Below, in pieces: positions 7,460 to 12,559 of a DNA stretch of 24,145 nt. The stretch spans positions 1 to 24,145 of the IMG/VR virus record IMGVR_UViG_3300005329_000029; one strand, written 5' to 3'. Made by a program: the position numbers and the translations under genes. How positions within the stretch are numbered: the stretch's first letter is position 1; every line of letters begins with the position of its first letter. The stretch comes from a virus. A model generated the notes under the pieces. That model saw only the letters and a list, made by a program, of their open reading frames with translations. It did not search any database and was not told the DNA's origin.

Positions 7460-7480
7460 ATATCCATCTCGTTCTCCCTG

Positions 7481-7510
7481 AATCCCTACGCCAAAAACGT
7501 AGGGATTTTT
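7481..7510 (+). terminator. Rho-independent terminator of the virion module
   Basis: AATCCCTACG pairs perfectly with CGTAGGGATT around the loop CCAAAAA, followed by a run of T. It lies 22 bases after the stop of the fibre-like gene and closes the late transcription unit. Confidence 0.9.
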
Positions 7511-7524
7511 ACTGTAAATAACAC

Positions 7525-7553
7525 TTGACAGAAGTTATCAAAATAAATACAGT
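7525..7553 (+). promoter_or_regulatory. Promoter A (GTTATCA family)
   Basis: TTGACA (7525-7530), 17-base spacer containing GTTATCA, then TACAGT (7548-7553). It shares TTGACA plus GTTATCA with the promoters at 9990, 10953 and 15782. GAATCAA, the sequence found in the loop of the family's stem-loops, follows at 7560-7566, but here with only a weak TTGA/TCAA stem. It drives the lipoprotein gene. Confidence 0.8.
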
Positions 7554-7572
7554 ATTGAGGAATCAAGAAAGT

Positions 7573-7590
7573 AATAAGAAAATTCTTATT
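7573..7590 (+). repeat. Inverted repeat in the lipoprotein leader
   Basis: AATAAGAA and TTCTTATT are perfectly complementary around a central AA. It lies downstream of promoter A and 40 bases before the gene. AT-only arms make it a weak RNA hairpin, so a DNA operator is as likely. Confidence 0.5.
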
Positions 7591-7630
7591 TATGTCACCT
7601 ATCGGGCATAAATATCAGGGAGAAAAAGTT

Positions 7631-8470
7631 ATGATTAATCCTGTCGTAAAATTCCTCACAAACAGGACAACCAAAAACATGTTTAAAGTACTGTCCGTGG
7701 TACTTATTTGCATTGCTGCAATTGCGTGTGGCGGAAGCTCACTCCCGCGTCTACCGCAAGATGGCGGCACCCCAACCGCAAGCCCTTCACCAACCCCTAC
7801 GCCAGCTCCAACGCTGACGGCCAATCAGGTATTTACAAACGTATCGCAAACATGGGTATTCACTAGCCAATGTCAGAACCTAAATTCTGACGGCACTCGC
7901 GGCCCTGTGGTTACAGCGCATACGTATGTTGAAGTGATGCCAGTTGATTCGACTCATACAACTTGGCATTACACGAAAGATCAGCCGTGCGCGTACTGGA
8001 TGCCGGATGGAATATCGGCAGAGTTGTACTTTTATCTTGAGCAAGATTCTACGGGAGCATGGTATTCGACAGGTGGGCATATCATTGCGCCATACGGGTA
8101 TCCGTGGGATTCAACCCATACGCCTCAAGACTTCACGTACACGCTTGCGATTGATCCGACAAGGCCACGACCGTACCTGATTATTCCGGCTCAGTCAGGC
8201 TCTAGTGTCATTGTGATGAAAACTACTTTTGCCGATACGCAAGGGCCAAATACGCCTTGGGAAACAGATTCCCTTACCGCATCTATAAGCACTTCGGTTT
8301 ATACCGGATGGTCAATGGAGTCGCATCAGATAGAGGGCGACTGCAATCCAAGCTGTGCCGATGAAGCATGGTTCTTTGCTGCAAATGGAACGGGGATGGT
8401 TCAAGTGACCGTGTACAACACAGGGTCAGGTCTATTGCCTGTCCCGATTGTTCTAAAGCGCATACAATAA
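7631..8470 (+). CDS. Phage-encoded lipoprotein
   Basis: A 279-residue protein starting at ATG 7631, chosen because AGGGAG lies eight bases upstream; an in-frame ATG at 7592 has no such site. Residues 17-32 are a hydrophobic signal ending in the lipobox AIA-C33, so Cys33 would be lipidated after cleavage. A Pro/Thr/Ser linker (TASPSPTPTPAPT) follows, then a Trp- and Tyr-rich ~210-residue domain with no family I recognise (SQTWVFTSQCQN, TTWHYTKDQPC, WSMESHQIEGDCNPSC). It has its own promoter and lies between two hairpins, so it is a separately controlled gene. Surface lipoproteins expressed from prophages often block superinfection; that role is only a guess here. Confidence 0.8.
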   Translation: MINPVVKFLTNRTTKNMFKVLSVVLICIAAIACGGSSLPRLPQDGGTPTASPSPTPTPAPTLTANQVFTNVSQTWVFTSQCQNLNSDGTRGPVVTAHTYVEVMPVDSTHTTWHYTKDQPCAYWMPDGISAELYFYLEQDSTGAWYSTGGHIIAPYGYPWDSTHTPQDFTYTLAIDPTRPRPYLIIPAQSGSSVIVMKTTFADTQGPNTPWETDSLTASISTSVYTGWSMESHQIEGDCNPSCADEAWFFAANGTGMVQVTVYNTGSGLLPVPIVLKRIQ

Positions 8471-8476
8471 CTATAT

Positions 8477-8525
8477 GGCTCTCTTTGATTGAAAATGGTA
8501 TGATAACCATACTTCAGAGAGAGCC
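8477..8525 (+). terminator. Long inverted repeat after the lipoprotein gene
   Basis: GGCTCTCT (8477-8484) pairs with AGAGAGCC (8518-8525), and the loop holds a second inverted repeat (ATGGT/ACCAT around TATGATA). It is followed by TTAAAAATTTAAG rather than a clean T-run, so termination is plausible but not clear. The inner part contains TGGTATGAT, an extended -10, so it could also hold a promoter. Between 8526 and 8637 I see only a short CTTAAA/TTTAAG repeat. Confidence 0.45.
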
Positions 8526-8637
8526 TTAAAAATTTAAGTTGCTGATTGCGCTATCCGTCAAGTAATCTAATCCCAATGTAATAACTGGCCGTAGTAGTAG
8601 GGAGACGGTAATACCCAAGCAACTGAAAGGCAGGGCA

Positions 8638-8973
8638 ATGTGGCATGAGGTTTGGGATGCTATCAGGTCTAACGCTGATAAGATATTCGACAATGCTCTG
8701 GGTCTACTTAGGGATACGTTTCTTCTTGTGCTTGGGGTTCACTATCGGAATCATGTACTTCGGCGCAAAGCTGAAGCAGAAGAGCTTGCCAGTAAGCAAT
8801 CAGCCCACGAAGAGCAGATTCGTCAGTTTAGGGATTGGATGGAGTCCGAGAAAAGAAGAACGCCGCAAGGGGATGATAGCGGAGCGCAGACAGGACAGGA
8901 GAACGGAATGGATAGCCACTCTGACGCTTATTCTAGGCATCATTCTAGGACACGTGGGAAGCAGAACGATTGA
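8638..8973 (+). CDS. Membrane-associated coiled-coil protein, probable lysis gene
   Basis: A 111-residue protein; AAAGG lies seven bases before ATG 8638. The codons show a regular purine-first pattern that the overlapping +1 frame lacks. Residues ~27-37 are hydrophobic (TFLLVLGVHY), residues ~42-75 form a charged amphipathic helix (RRKAEAEELASKQSAHEEQIRQF) likely to be a coiled coil, and the tail is Gly/Asp/Ser-rich. The start of the next gene lies inside its 3' end in another frame, an arrangement reminiscent of Rz/Rz1 spanin pairs. Position before a lysozyme suggests a role in lysis, as holin accessory or spanin-like protein; the sequence alone does not prove it. Confidence 0.6.
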   Translation: MWHEVWDAIRSNADKIFDNALGLLRDTFLLVLGVHYRNHVLRRKAEAEELASKQSAHEEQIRQFRDWMESEKRRTPQGDDSGAQTGQENGMDSHSDAYSRHHSRTRGKQND

Positions 8974-9253
8974 CAAGTATTTTCCTTCCACTCTTGAAGA
9001 AGTTTTAATTACCTCAGTTCATGCCGATGGCAGTTATGTAGTTCTGGATAAATACAAAAGAAAATTTGATGTCAAATGGTGCAGTGGGCCGGATGATCTT
9101 GCACCCGGAAACAAATTGCACAAGGTTTACTATCGCCAAGAAAATGGCTGTAAAAGAATCCGTGGGATGTATCTGGGATACTCCGTTTACACTCACAAGG
9201 ATGGCACGAGAATCACATTCCCAATACCTGAGGAAATAGCCTATGCCAGATGA
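8873..9253 (+). CDS. Single-pass membrane protein, probable lysis gene
   Basis: A 126-residue protein from ATG 8873, out of frame inside the preceding gene for the first 100 bases. The frame is open back to an ATG at 8645 (202 residues), but that extension competes with the better-supported frame at 8638. Residues 1-12 are strongly basic (RRQDRR), residues ~13-28 form a membrane segment (WIATLTLILGIILGHV), and a ~95-residue soluble domain with two cysteines follows (VKWCSGPDDLAPG, RQENGCKRIRG). The expected topology is N-in, domain outside. It has no lipobox. A holin or spanin-like role is inferred from position only. Confidence 0.55.
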   Translation: MIAERRQDRRTEWIATLTLILGIILGHVGSRTIDKYFPSTLEEVLITSVHADGSYVVLDKYKRKFDVKWCSGPDDLAPGNKLHKVYYRQENGCKRIRGMYLGYSVYTHKDGTRITFPIPEEIAYAR

Positions 9254-9395
9254 TCCAATTCCGCCTGTACCGCCTTCCGGATGGAAGCCGGGTGATCCTA
9301 ACCCGAATCCCAATCCACCTAAACCGCCAAGCAAGCCAGCGCACGACGAAGGCGTTACGCATGAATCGCCAGTGCCCAATCCACCCAAGCCATAA
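9243..9395 (+). CDS. Proline-rich 50-residue protein
   Basis: ATG 9243 overlaps the end of the membrane-protein gene by 11 bases. Twenty of the 50 residues are proline (PPVPPSGWKPGDPNPNPNPP and NPPKP at the end); there is no signal peptide, membrane segment or cysteine. Proline-rich small proteins beside lysozymes occur as outer spanins, but those carry a lipobox and this one does not. Its stop TAA is directly followed by a junction palindrome. It may also be a linker-like or structural peptide. Confidence 0.6.
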   Translation: MPDDPIPPVPPSGWKPGDPNPNPNPPKPPSKPAHDEGVTHESPVPNPPKP

Positions 9396-9411
9396 AGTCT
9401 TACGGTAAGAC
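9396..9411 (+). repeat. Junction palindrome copy 6
   Basis: AGTCTTACGGTAAGAC, starting immediately after the stop codon of the proline-rich gene, and followed 12 bases later by a rho-independent terminator. Confidence 0.95.
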
Positions 9412-9423
9412 ATTTTGAGATGA

Positions 9424-9454
9424 GGGCGAGATTAAGGTCTCGCCCTTGTTTTTT
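9424..9454 (+). terminator. Rho-independent terminator directly before the endolysin
   Basis: GGGCGAGA (9424-9431) pairs with TCTCGCCC (9438-9445) around TTAAGG, followed by TTGTTTTTT. The endolysin Shine-Dalgarno (AAGGA, 9455-9459) begins at the end of the T-run, leaving no space for a promoter between terminator and gene. Confidence 0.85.
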
Positions 9455-9463
9455 AAGGACAAC

Positions 9464-9874
9464 ATGGATATCATTGCGCAACTGAAAAGAGATGAAGGCT
9501 ACAATCCGAAACCATACAAAGATTCGCTTGGCAAATTGACTATCGGTTACGGAACGCTGATTGAAGATGGACTCGACCAAGAGGAATGCGAATGGTTGCT
9601 GAGACATCGGTATGAGGTCAGAGCCAAGATGCCAGTTGCTCAACAGTTGCCATGGACGCATGGGTTAGACGATGCACGTTTGGGTGCGATTGAAAATCTT
9701 GCGTACAACATGGGGATTTACGGACTGCTTTCGTTCAAGAACATGCTGGCCTGTTTACAGAGCGGGGACAACGCTGGAGCATCAAGGCATCTCTTGGACA
9801 GTAAGTATGCGGCGCAAGTCGGGCCACGCGCTCACAGATTGGCTCTACAGCTTGAAACTGGACAGTGGCAATAG
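9464..9874 (+). CDS. Endolysin, T4-type lysozyme (GH24)
   Basis: A 136-residue muramidase that cleaves the peptidoglycan glycan chain. With ATG 9464 as start (AAGGA five bases upstream) the catalytic triad falls at exactly the T4 lysozyme positions: Glu11 (KRDEGY), Asp20 (YKDSLG) and Thr26 (LTIGYG). AIENLAYNMG and FKNMLACLQSGD follow as in the family. No signal peptide is present, so release would need a holin, which makes the membrane proteins just upstream the candidates. The strong terminator in front implies read-through, antitermination or RNA processing for expression. Confidence 0.93.
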   Translation: MDIIAQLKRDEGYNPKPYKDSLGKLTIGYGTLIEDGLDQEECEWLLRHRYEVRAKMPVAQQLPWTHGLDDARLGAIENLAYNMGIYGLLSFKNMLACLQSGDNAGASRHLLDSKYAAQVGPRAHRLALQLETGQWQ

Positions 9875-9884
9875 TCCACAAACA

Positions 9885-9953
9885 CCCCTGTATTGCTCCA
9901 AAAAAGCCCTTTCCTGCCCCTCATTCGGACATCCCTACCCCTAGCCTACCCCT
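9885..9953 (+). repeat. Phased CCCCT motifs after the endolysin
   Basis: CCCCT occurs at 9885, 9917, 9938 and 9949, spaced 32, 21 and 11 bases, close to whole helical turns. C-runs are uncommon in this AT-richer DNA. The region from 9875 to 10058 has no gene; it holds these motifs, then promoter B and its stem-loop. Confidence 0.35.
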
Positions 9954-9989
9954 GTAAATCCAAGAGCTTAAATTAAGTAAAAATAAATC

Positions 9990-10018
9990 TTGACAAGGTT
10001 ATCAAAATAACTTAGGAT
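9990..10018 (+). promoter_or_regulatory. Promoter B (GTTATCA family)
   Basis: TTGACA (9990-9995), 17-base spacer with GTTATCA (9998-10004), TAGGAT (10013-10018). GTTAT and ATAAC in the spacer form an inverted repeat around CAAA. Confidence 0.85.
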
Positions 10019-10025
10019 ACAGACA

Positions 10026-10044
10026 TTGCAGCAATCAACTGCAA
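10026..10044 (+). promoter_or_regulatory. 5'-terminal stem-loop with CAATCAA loop (B)
   Basis: TTGCAG pairs with CTGCAA around the 7-base loop CAATCAA. It starts eight bases after the -10 box, where transcription should begin, and ends just before the AAGAGGAG ribosome site of the next gene. Confidence 0.7.
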
Positions 10045-10058
10045 AAGAGGAGATCAAA

Positions 10059-10316
10059 ATGGAAAATAAAAATCAGGTTCCAAAAATTACAATCGACGGA
10101 AACACCGCTAGCTCCAATGCGATGCTGGATAACGTTACGGCTGACACTTGTGCTTGCTGGGATAGCAAGGAATTCGAGAAAGCCAAGAAGTTGCTCAAGA
10201 ATGGTTCAGTAGTCGAATGTGAAGATGCGACGGCCTATGTAGCGTTAAAATCTCTCGCTCTAGAAATGCTCATGCATGGGAGAAAAGTAAAAGCCAAGAT
10301 CATCAAGAATTGGTAG
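10059..10316 (+). CDS. Small early protein, 85 residues
   Basis: ATG 10059 with AAGAGGAG upstream. The product is mixed charged, contains CACW near residue 30 and AYVALKSLALEMLMHG, a probable helix, near the C-terminus, and ends in a basic KVKAKIIKNW. No family recognised. It is the first gene behind promoter B and its stem-loop, so it is probably made early and in quantity. Confidence 0.75.
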   Translation: MENKNQVPKITIDGNTASSNAMLDNVTADTCACWDSKEFEKAKKLLKNGSVVECEDATAYVALKSLALEMLMHGRKVKAKIIKNW

Positions 10317-10352
10317 TTTAATGTCGGCATGTATTACCAGATGGACTGAAAA

Positions 10353-10368
10353 AGTCTTACTGTAAGAC
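10353..10368 (+). repeat. Junction palindrome copy 7
   Basis: AGTCTTACTGTAAGAC, 36 bases after the stop of the preceding gene. A very short frame MYYQMD (10329-10349) ends with TGA just AAA before it, the same spacing as at other copies, but I do not claim that frame is expressed. Confidence 0.95.
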
Positions 10369-10379
10369 AGCGCGTGACC

Positions 10380-10403
10380 GGGGGCTCGTCCCCCAGATAA
10401 GAG
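10380..10403 (+). promoter_or_regulatory. GC hairpin and 17-base direct repeat, first copy
   Basis: GGGGG (10380-10384) pairs with CCCCC (10390-10394) around CTCGT. The overlapping CGTCCCCCAGATAAGAG (10387-10403) recurs identically at 10588-10604. Each copy forms the leader of a small zinc-ribbon gene; here the repeat runs into the GAGGAG ribosome site. Confidence 0.65.
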
Positions 10404-10411
10404 GAGATTTT

Positions 10412-10582
10412 ATGAAATGCAGGGTTTGTAAGGCGAAACTCATCGGAAACGAGAAGAAGGGCGACAGGTGCAACAAGTGCATCGATGCCGCAATCGCTGA
10501 AACTGAAAAATCGCATTGTCCCAATAATTGCGATTGTCATTTTACTGAACGGCTAGCACGGTCTTACGCGGCTGAGTTTTAA
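10412..10582 (+). CDS. Small zinc-ribbon-like protein, 56 residues
   Basis: ATG 10412 with AAGAGGAG upstream. Cysteine pairs CRVC (residues 3-6) and CNKC about 20 residues later form a typical treble-clef or zinc ribbon spacing, and CPNNCDCH provides further ligands. Too short for the usual gene-finding cut-off. No specific family recognised; small zinc proteins of this kind in phage early regions often bind host transcription or replication enzymes. Confidence 0.7.
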   Translation: MKCRVCKAKLIGNEKKGDRCNKCIDAAIAETEKSHCPNNCDCHFTERLARSYAAEF

Positions 10583-10587
10583 AAGGG

Positions 10588-10604
10588 CGTCCCCCAGATA
10601 AGAG
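10588..10604 (+). repeat. 17-base direct repeat, second copy
   Basis: CGTCCCCCAGATAAGAG, identical to 10387-10403, preceded by GGG so that a small GGG/CCC hairpin remains possible. It lies in the leader of the next zinc-ribbon gene. Confidence 0.7.
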
Positions 10605-10615
10605 AAAAGAACAAA

Positions 10616-10780
10616 ATGGGCGTAGGCGTGAAATCCGAAGGCGAATACAGGCAGGATCGTTGCTTGCACGTTTTGGAGCAGCTCGATCCGAAGAAGGAAG
10701 ATGGTTTCAAGTATCGCTGCATAAAGTGCGACAAGTACATGAAGCGCAAAAATGGAGTCGTGAAACCATGCCCGAAATAA
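10616..10780 (+). CDS. Small cysteine-rich protein, 54 residues
   Basis: ATG 10616 behind AAGAGAAAAGAAC, a weak ribosome site. Contains RCLH near residue 16 and the pair CIKC about 23 residues later, plus a final C-P-K, consistent with one zinc site. Strongly basic. Its stop TAA overlaps the next start (TAATG). Part of a run of three tiny cysteine-pair genes (10412-10956) sharing a duplicated leader. Confidence 0.65.
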   Translation: MGVGVKSEGEYRQDRCLHVLEQLDPKKEDGFKYRCIKCDKYMKRKNGVVKPCPK

Positions 10781-10956
10781 TGTCCAAGAATGACTGCTGG
10801 TATTGCGGCAAGCCGAAGCGTGGGTTTTATCTTCTAAGCGACATTTACTGTGAAGTGTGCGACACCTGCATCGCTTTTCAGAATGTTCCGTGGCGCGTGA
10901 TGGGTTCCATCTCAGGGGGACGCATAGAGGGGAAAACAATTCAAAATAACTGTTGA
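10780..10956 (+). CDS. Small zinc-ribbon protein, 58 residues
   Basis: The TAATG overlap at 10778-10782 points to coupled translation from ATG 10780; an in-frame ATG at 10768 would add four residues. CWYC and CEVCDTC, separated by 15 residues, give a clear zinc ribbon. The last codons run into promoter C: the stop TGA (10954-10956) is inside its -35 TTGACA. Unknown function. Confidence 0.65.
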   Translation: MSKNDCWYCGKPKRGFYLLSDIYCEVCDTCIAFQNVPWRVMGSISGGRIEGKTIQNNC

Positions 10957-10981
10957 CAAAGGTTATCAAAACAATTAAGCT
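10953..10981 (+). promoter_or_regulatory. Promoter C (GTTATCA family)
   Basis: TTGACA (10953-10958), 17-base spacer with GTTATCA (10962-10968), weak -10 TAAGCT (10976-10981). The -35 box overlaps the stop codon of the upstream gene. Drives the ParB-family gene. Confidence 0.75.
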
Positions 10982-10986
10982 ACACA

Positions 10987-11005
10987 TATCGCCAATCAAG
11001 CGATA
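10987..11005 (+). promoter_or_regulatory. 5'-terminal stem-loop with CAATCAA loop (C)
   Basis: TATCGC pairs with GCGATA around CAATCAA, six bases after the -10 box and directly followed by the GAGGAG ribosome site. The loop is identical to that at 10026 while the stem sequence differs but keeps its pairing. Confidence 0.75.
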
Positions 11006-11020
11006 GAGGAGATAAACAAA

Positions 11021-11854
11021 ATGGAATCGACAAAAGAAGTTACTCGCCTACGTGATTTGAGACTCAGCGCAAGAGATCAATTCATTCTTGATCCCAAAAC
11101 AATTTCAATCGAAGATGGTCACAACCCAAGATCGTATAACCTTGCGGAAAACCAGCAGCATTTGAATGATTTGAAAGCCAGCATCCGTGAAAACGGAGTG
11201 CGAGTACCGATACTTGTCCGGTACGAACCTGCCACAAAGAGAGCCGTTTTAGTTGACGGAGAATGCCGTCTCAGGGCCACATTGGAACTGATTGCCGAAG
11301 GGGTCGAGATCGTAGGCATTCCGGCAATCCAATCAGACGGCAGCAATCCGGCAGAAAGACTTTTGACGGCCATCGTTTGCAATACCGGCAAGCCTCTCAG
11401 TAAGTGGGAATCGGGGACTGCATTCGTTCGGCTGCGTCGGTTCGGCTGGGATGATATTTCCATCGCCAAGCGTACAGGAAATTCTCTGCGGTTTGTGACG
11501 GAAGCAATCGAGCTTTCGGATGCACCGGATGAAGTCAAGAAAATGATGAGCGAGAAAACCGTGACTCCTGCTCTGGCATTAAGCGAAGTCAGAAAGAATG
11601 GAGCGGGAGCGGTTGAAAAGTTGAAGGCGAAGGCCGAAGCTGCGCAGAAGAAAGGCGACAAGACAGCCAAGCGCGAACAGCCTAACCGGATACCGAATCC
11701 CAAACAGATGTTGGGCCTTGTGGCGAAGCTAGTAGGAAGCGTACAGGATGACATCTTTAATGATGAGTTCAAGTTTGTGGAAGTGGACAGGTTGACGATG
11801 GTAAAACTTGCCGGCCTTGTGGGAGTCACGGCGGATGGAAGGGAGAAAAAGTAA
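11021..11854 (+). CDS. ParB-family DNA-binding protein
   Basis: A 277-residue protein starting at ATG 11021 with GAGGAG upstream. Residues ~25-100 are the ParB/Srx N-terminal domain: NPRSY, then LNDLKASIRENGVRVPILVRY, then DGECRLRA at 79-86, where the usual GERR motif has Cys for the first Arg. Residues ~125-190 look like the helix-turn-helix part (WDDISIAKRTGNSLRFVTEAIEL, followed by TPALALSEV). A Lys/Ala-rich stretch and a short C-terminal domain follow. It should bind DNA as a dimer and may bind CTP as ParB proteins do. No ParA is in the window, so the role may be regulation rather than partition. It is controlled by promoter C. Confidence 0.85.
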   Translation: MESTKEVTRLRDLRLSARDQFILDPKTISIEDGHNPRSYNLAENQQHLNDLKASIRENGVRVPILVRYEPATKRAVLVDGECRLRATLELIAEGVEIVGIPAIQSDGSNPAERLLTAIVCNTGKPLSKWESGTAFVRLRRFGWDDISIAKRTGNSLRFVTEAIELSDAPDEVKKMMSEKTVTPALALSEVRKNGAGAVEKLKAKAEAAQKKGDKTAKREQPNRIPNPKQMLGLVAKLVGSVQDDIFNDEFKFVEVDRLTMVKLAGLVGVTADGREKK

Positions 11855-12058
11855 ATGCCAAAGGTTCATGGAACGAGAAAACAGAAAGCCAACGAATTAC
11901 TGCGTATGGTTACTAATGGGCCTAGTTTCTCTCTCGGTTTTCTGCACCAGAGTACCGAGAGGGATAAATATCTAAAGTTGGCCGAAAAGGATTATCGTCT
12001 ATGGGCTAACAGTTGGATCATTCCCAAATTGAAAGAATTATTTTCAGAACTTAAGTAA
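11855..12058 (+). CDS. Small basic protein, 67 residues
   Basis: ATG 11855 directly after the parB-like stop, with GGGAG upstream. Helical, basic and aromatic (MPKVHGTRKQKANELL, DYRLWANSWIIPKLKELFSELK). Not recognised. The spacing implies co-expression with the ParB-family gene. Confidence 0.65.
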   Translation: MPKVHGTRKQKANELLRMVTNGPSFSLGFLHQSTERDKYLKLAEKDYRLWANSWIIPKLKELFSELK

Positions 12059-12078
12059 GCGTGATTGATCTTTCATCC

Positions 12079-12173
12079 GAGTGTAAAGCCAGCGGGAAAC
12101 CGCACCCCCGCTATCTCCCGCACTCTGAAAGCGTGGAGGCTGATAACCTTCCGGGCCAGTACGCAAGCTGGCC
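12079..12173 (+). ncRNA. Candidate structured RNA leader
   Basis: The 140 bases between 12058 and 12199 are GC-richer than their surroundings and contain several helices. GCGG and CCGC close a GAAA tetraloop (12092-12103). GAGTG (12079) pairs with CACTC (12121). GGCCAG (12154-12159) pairs with CTGGCC (12168-12173). A GGTGAG ribosome site follows the last one. No open frame or promoter is evident. It could be a regulatory leader for the gene at 12199, but I do not recognise a known riboswitch class. Confidence 0.35.
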
Positions 12174-12198
12174 ACAAATTTAAATCAGGTGAGAAAAA

Positions 12199-12525
12199 AT
12201 GTTTAATCCAGTTGTAGCAATGCTTCACAATGAGAAGTTAAACAAGTGGCATCCGATTTGGTTTGAGGAATCACCATTGCCGGGGTCATATTCTGAAGAT
12301 AAGCCAGTGCGCCATAAAAGCAAGGGCCATCACACGCAAGGATTTGATACGCGGGAATCTGCCTTGATTGCGGCAAAGGAATTATCCAGCGCATTGAAAG
12401 AGCAAGCAATCGGGCCTATATCTCTCGCACTGGAGAAAGATTTTCAATGGGATGGAGATGGCATTCCAGCGATGGTCGTTTTCTTTGCTATCGAAAACGA
12501 AACAGCAGTACCAATGATTGCCTGA
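12199..12525 (+). CDS. Hypothetical protein, 108 residues
   Basis: ATG 12199 with GGTGAG eight bases upstream. A mixed alpha/beta sequence with GFDTRESALIAAKEL (a helix after a beta-hairpin, like small DRBM- or RNase-H-insert-like folds) and FFAIENETAVPMIA at the end. No confident family. It follows a structured leader and precedes the recombination block; its TGA is followed by AAA and a junction palindrome. Confidence 0.7.
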   Translation: MFNPVVAMLHNEKLNKWHPIWFEESPLPGSYSEDKPVRHKSKGHHTQGFDTRESALIAAKELSSALKEQAIGPISLALEKDFQWDGDGIPAMVVFFAIENETAVPMIA

Positions 12526-12528
12526 AAA

Positions 12529-12544
12529 AGTCTTACCGTCATAC
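12529..12544 (+). repeat. Junction palindrome copy 8 (GTCATAC variant)
   Basis: AGTCTTACCGTCATAC, three bases after the TGA at 12523-12525. Identical to copy 2 at 1519. Confidence 0.9.
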
Positions 12545-12559
12545 AAAAAGGAAACCACG

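Noticed and set aside
8604-8616. AGACGGTAATAC as another palindrome copy
   Set aside because: Only part of the right arm matches and the invariant AGTCT is missing.
8645-8872. Upstream extension of the membrane-protein frame to ATG 8645
   Set aside because: The alternative frame from 8638 has a better-placed ribosome site (AAAGG, seven bases), a more regular codon pattern and a plausible coiled coil. Kept only as a caveat.
9014-9661. 215-residue antisense frame across the lysis genes
   Set aside because: It runs opposite the proline-rich gene and the lysozyme, and its composition (Gly/Leu repeats) is the complement of proline codons.
10560-10576. GGTCTTACGCGGCTGAG as a degenerate copy
   Set aside because: The left arm is partly similar but the right arm is absent, and it lies in coding sequence.
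11119-11829. 236-residue antisense frame opposite the ParB-family gene
   Set aside because: The plus-strand frame has clear ParB motifs, promoter and ribosome site; the antisense frame is Ser/Leu-rich shadow sequence with no start signals.
12079-12173. Structured stretch as a tRNA, fluoride riboswitch or hammerhead ribozyme
   Set aside because: No cloverleaf with T-arm consensus; the conserved bases of those classes are not present in the required order (CTGATAA instead of CTGATGA, for example).
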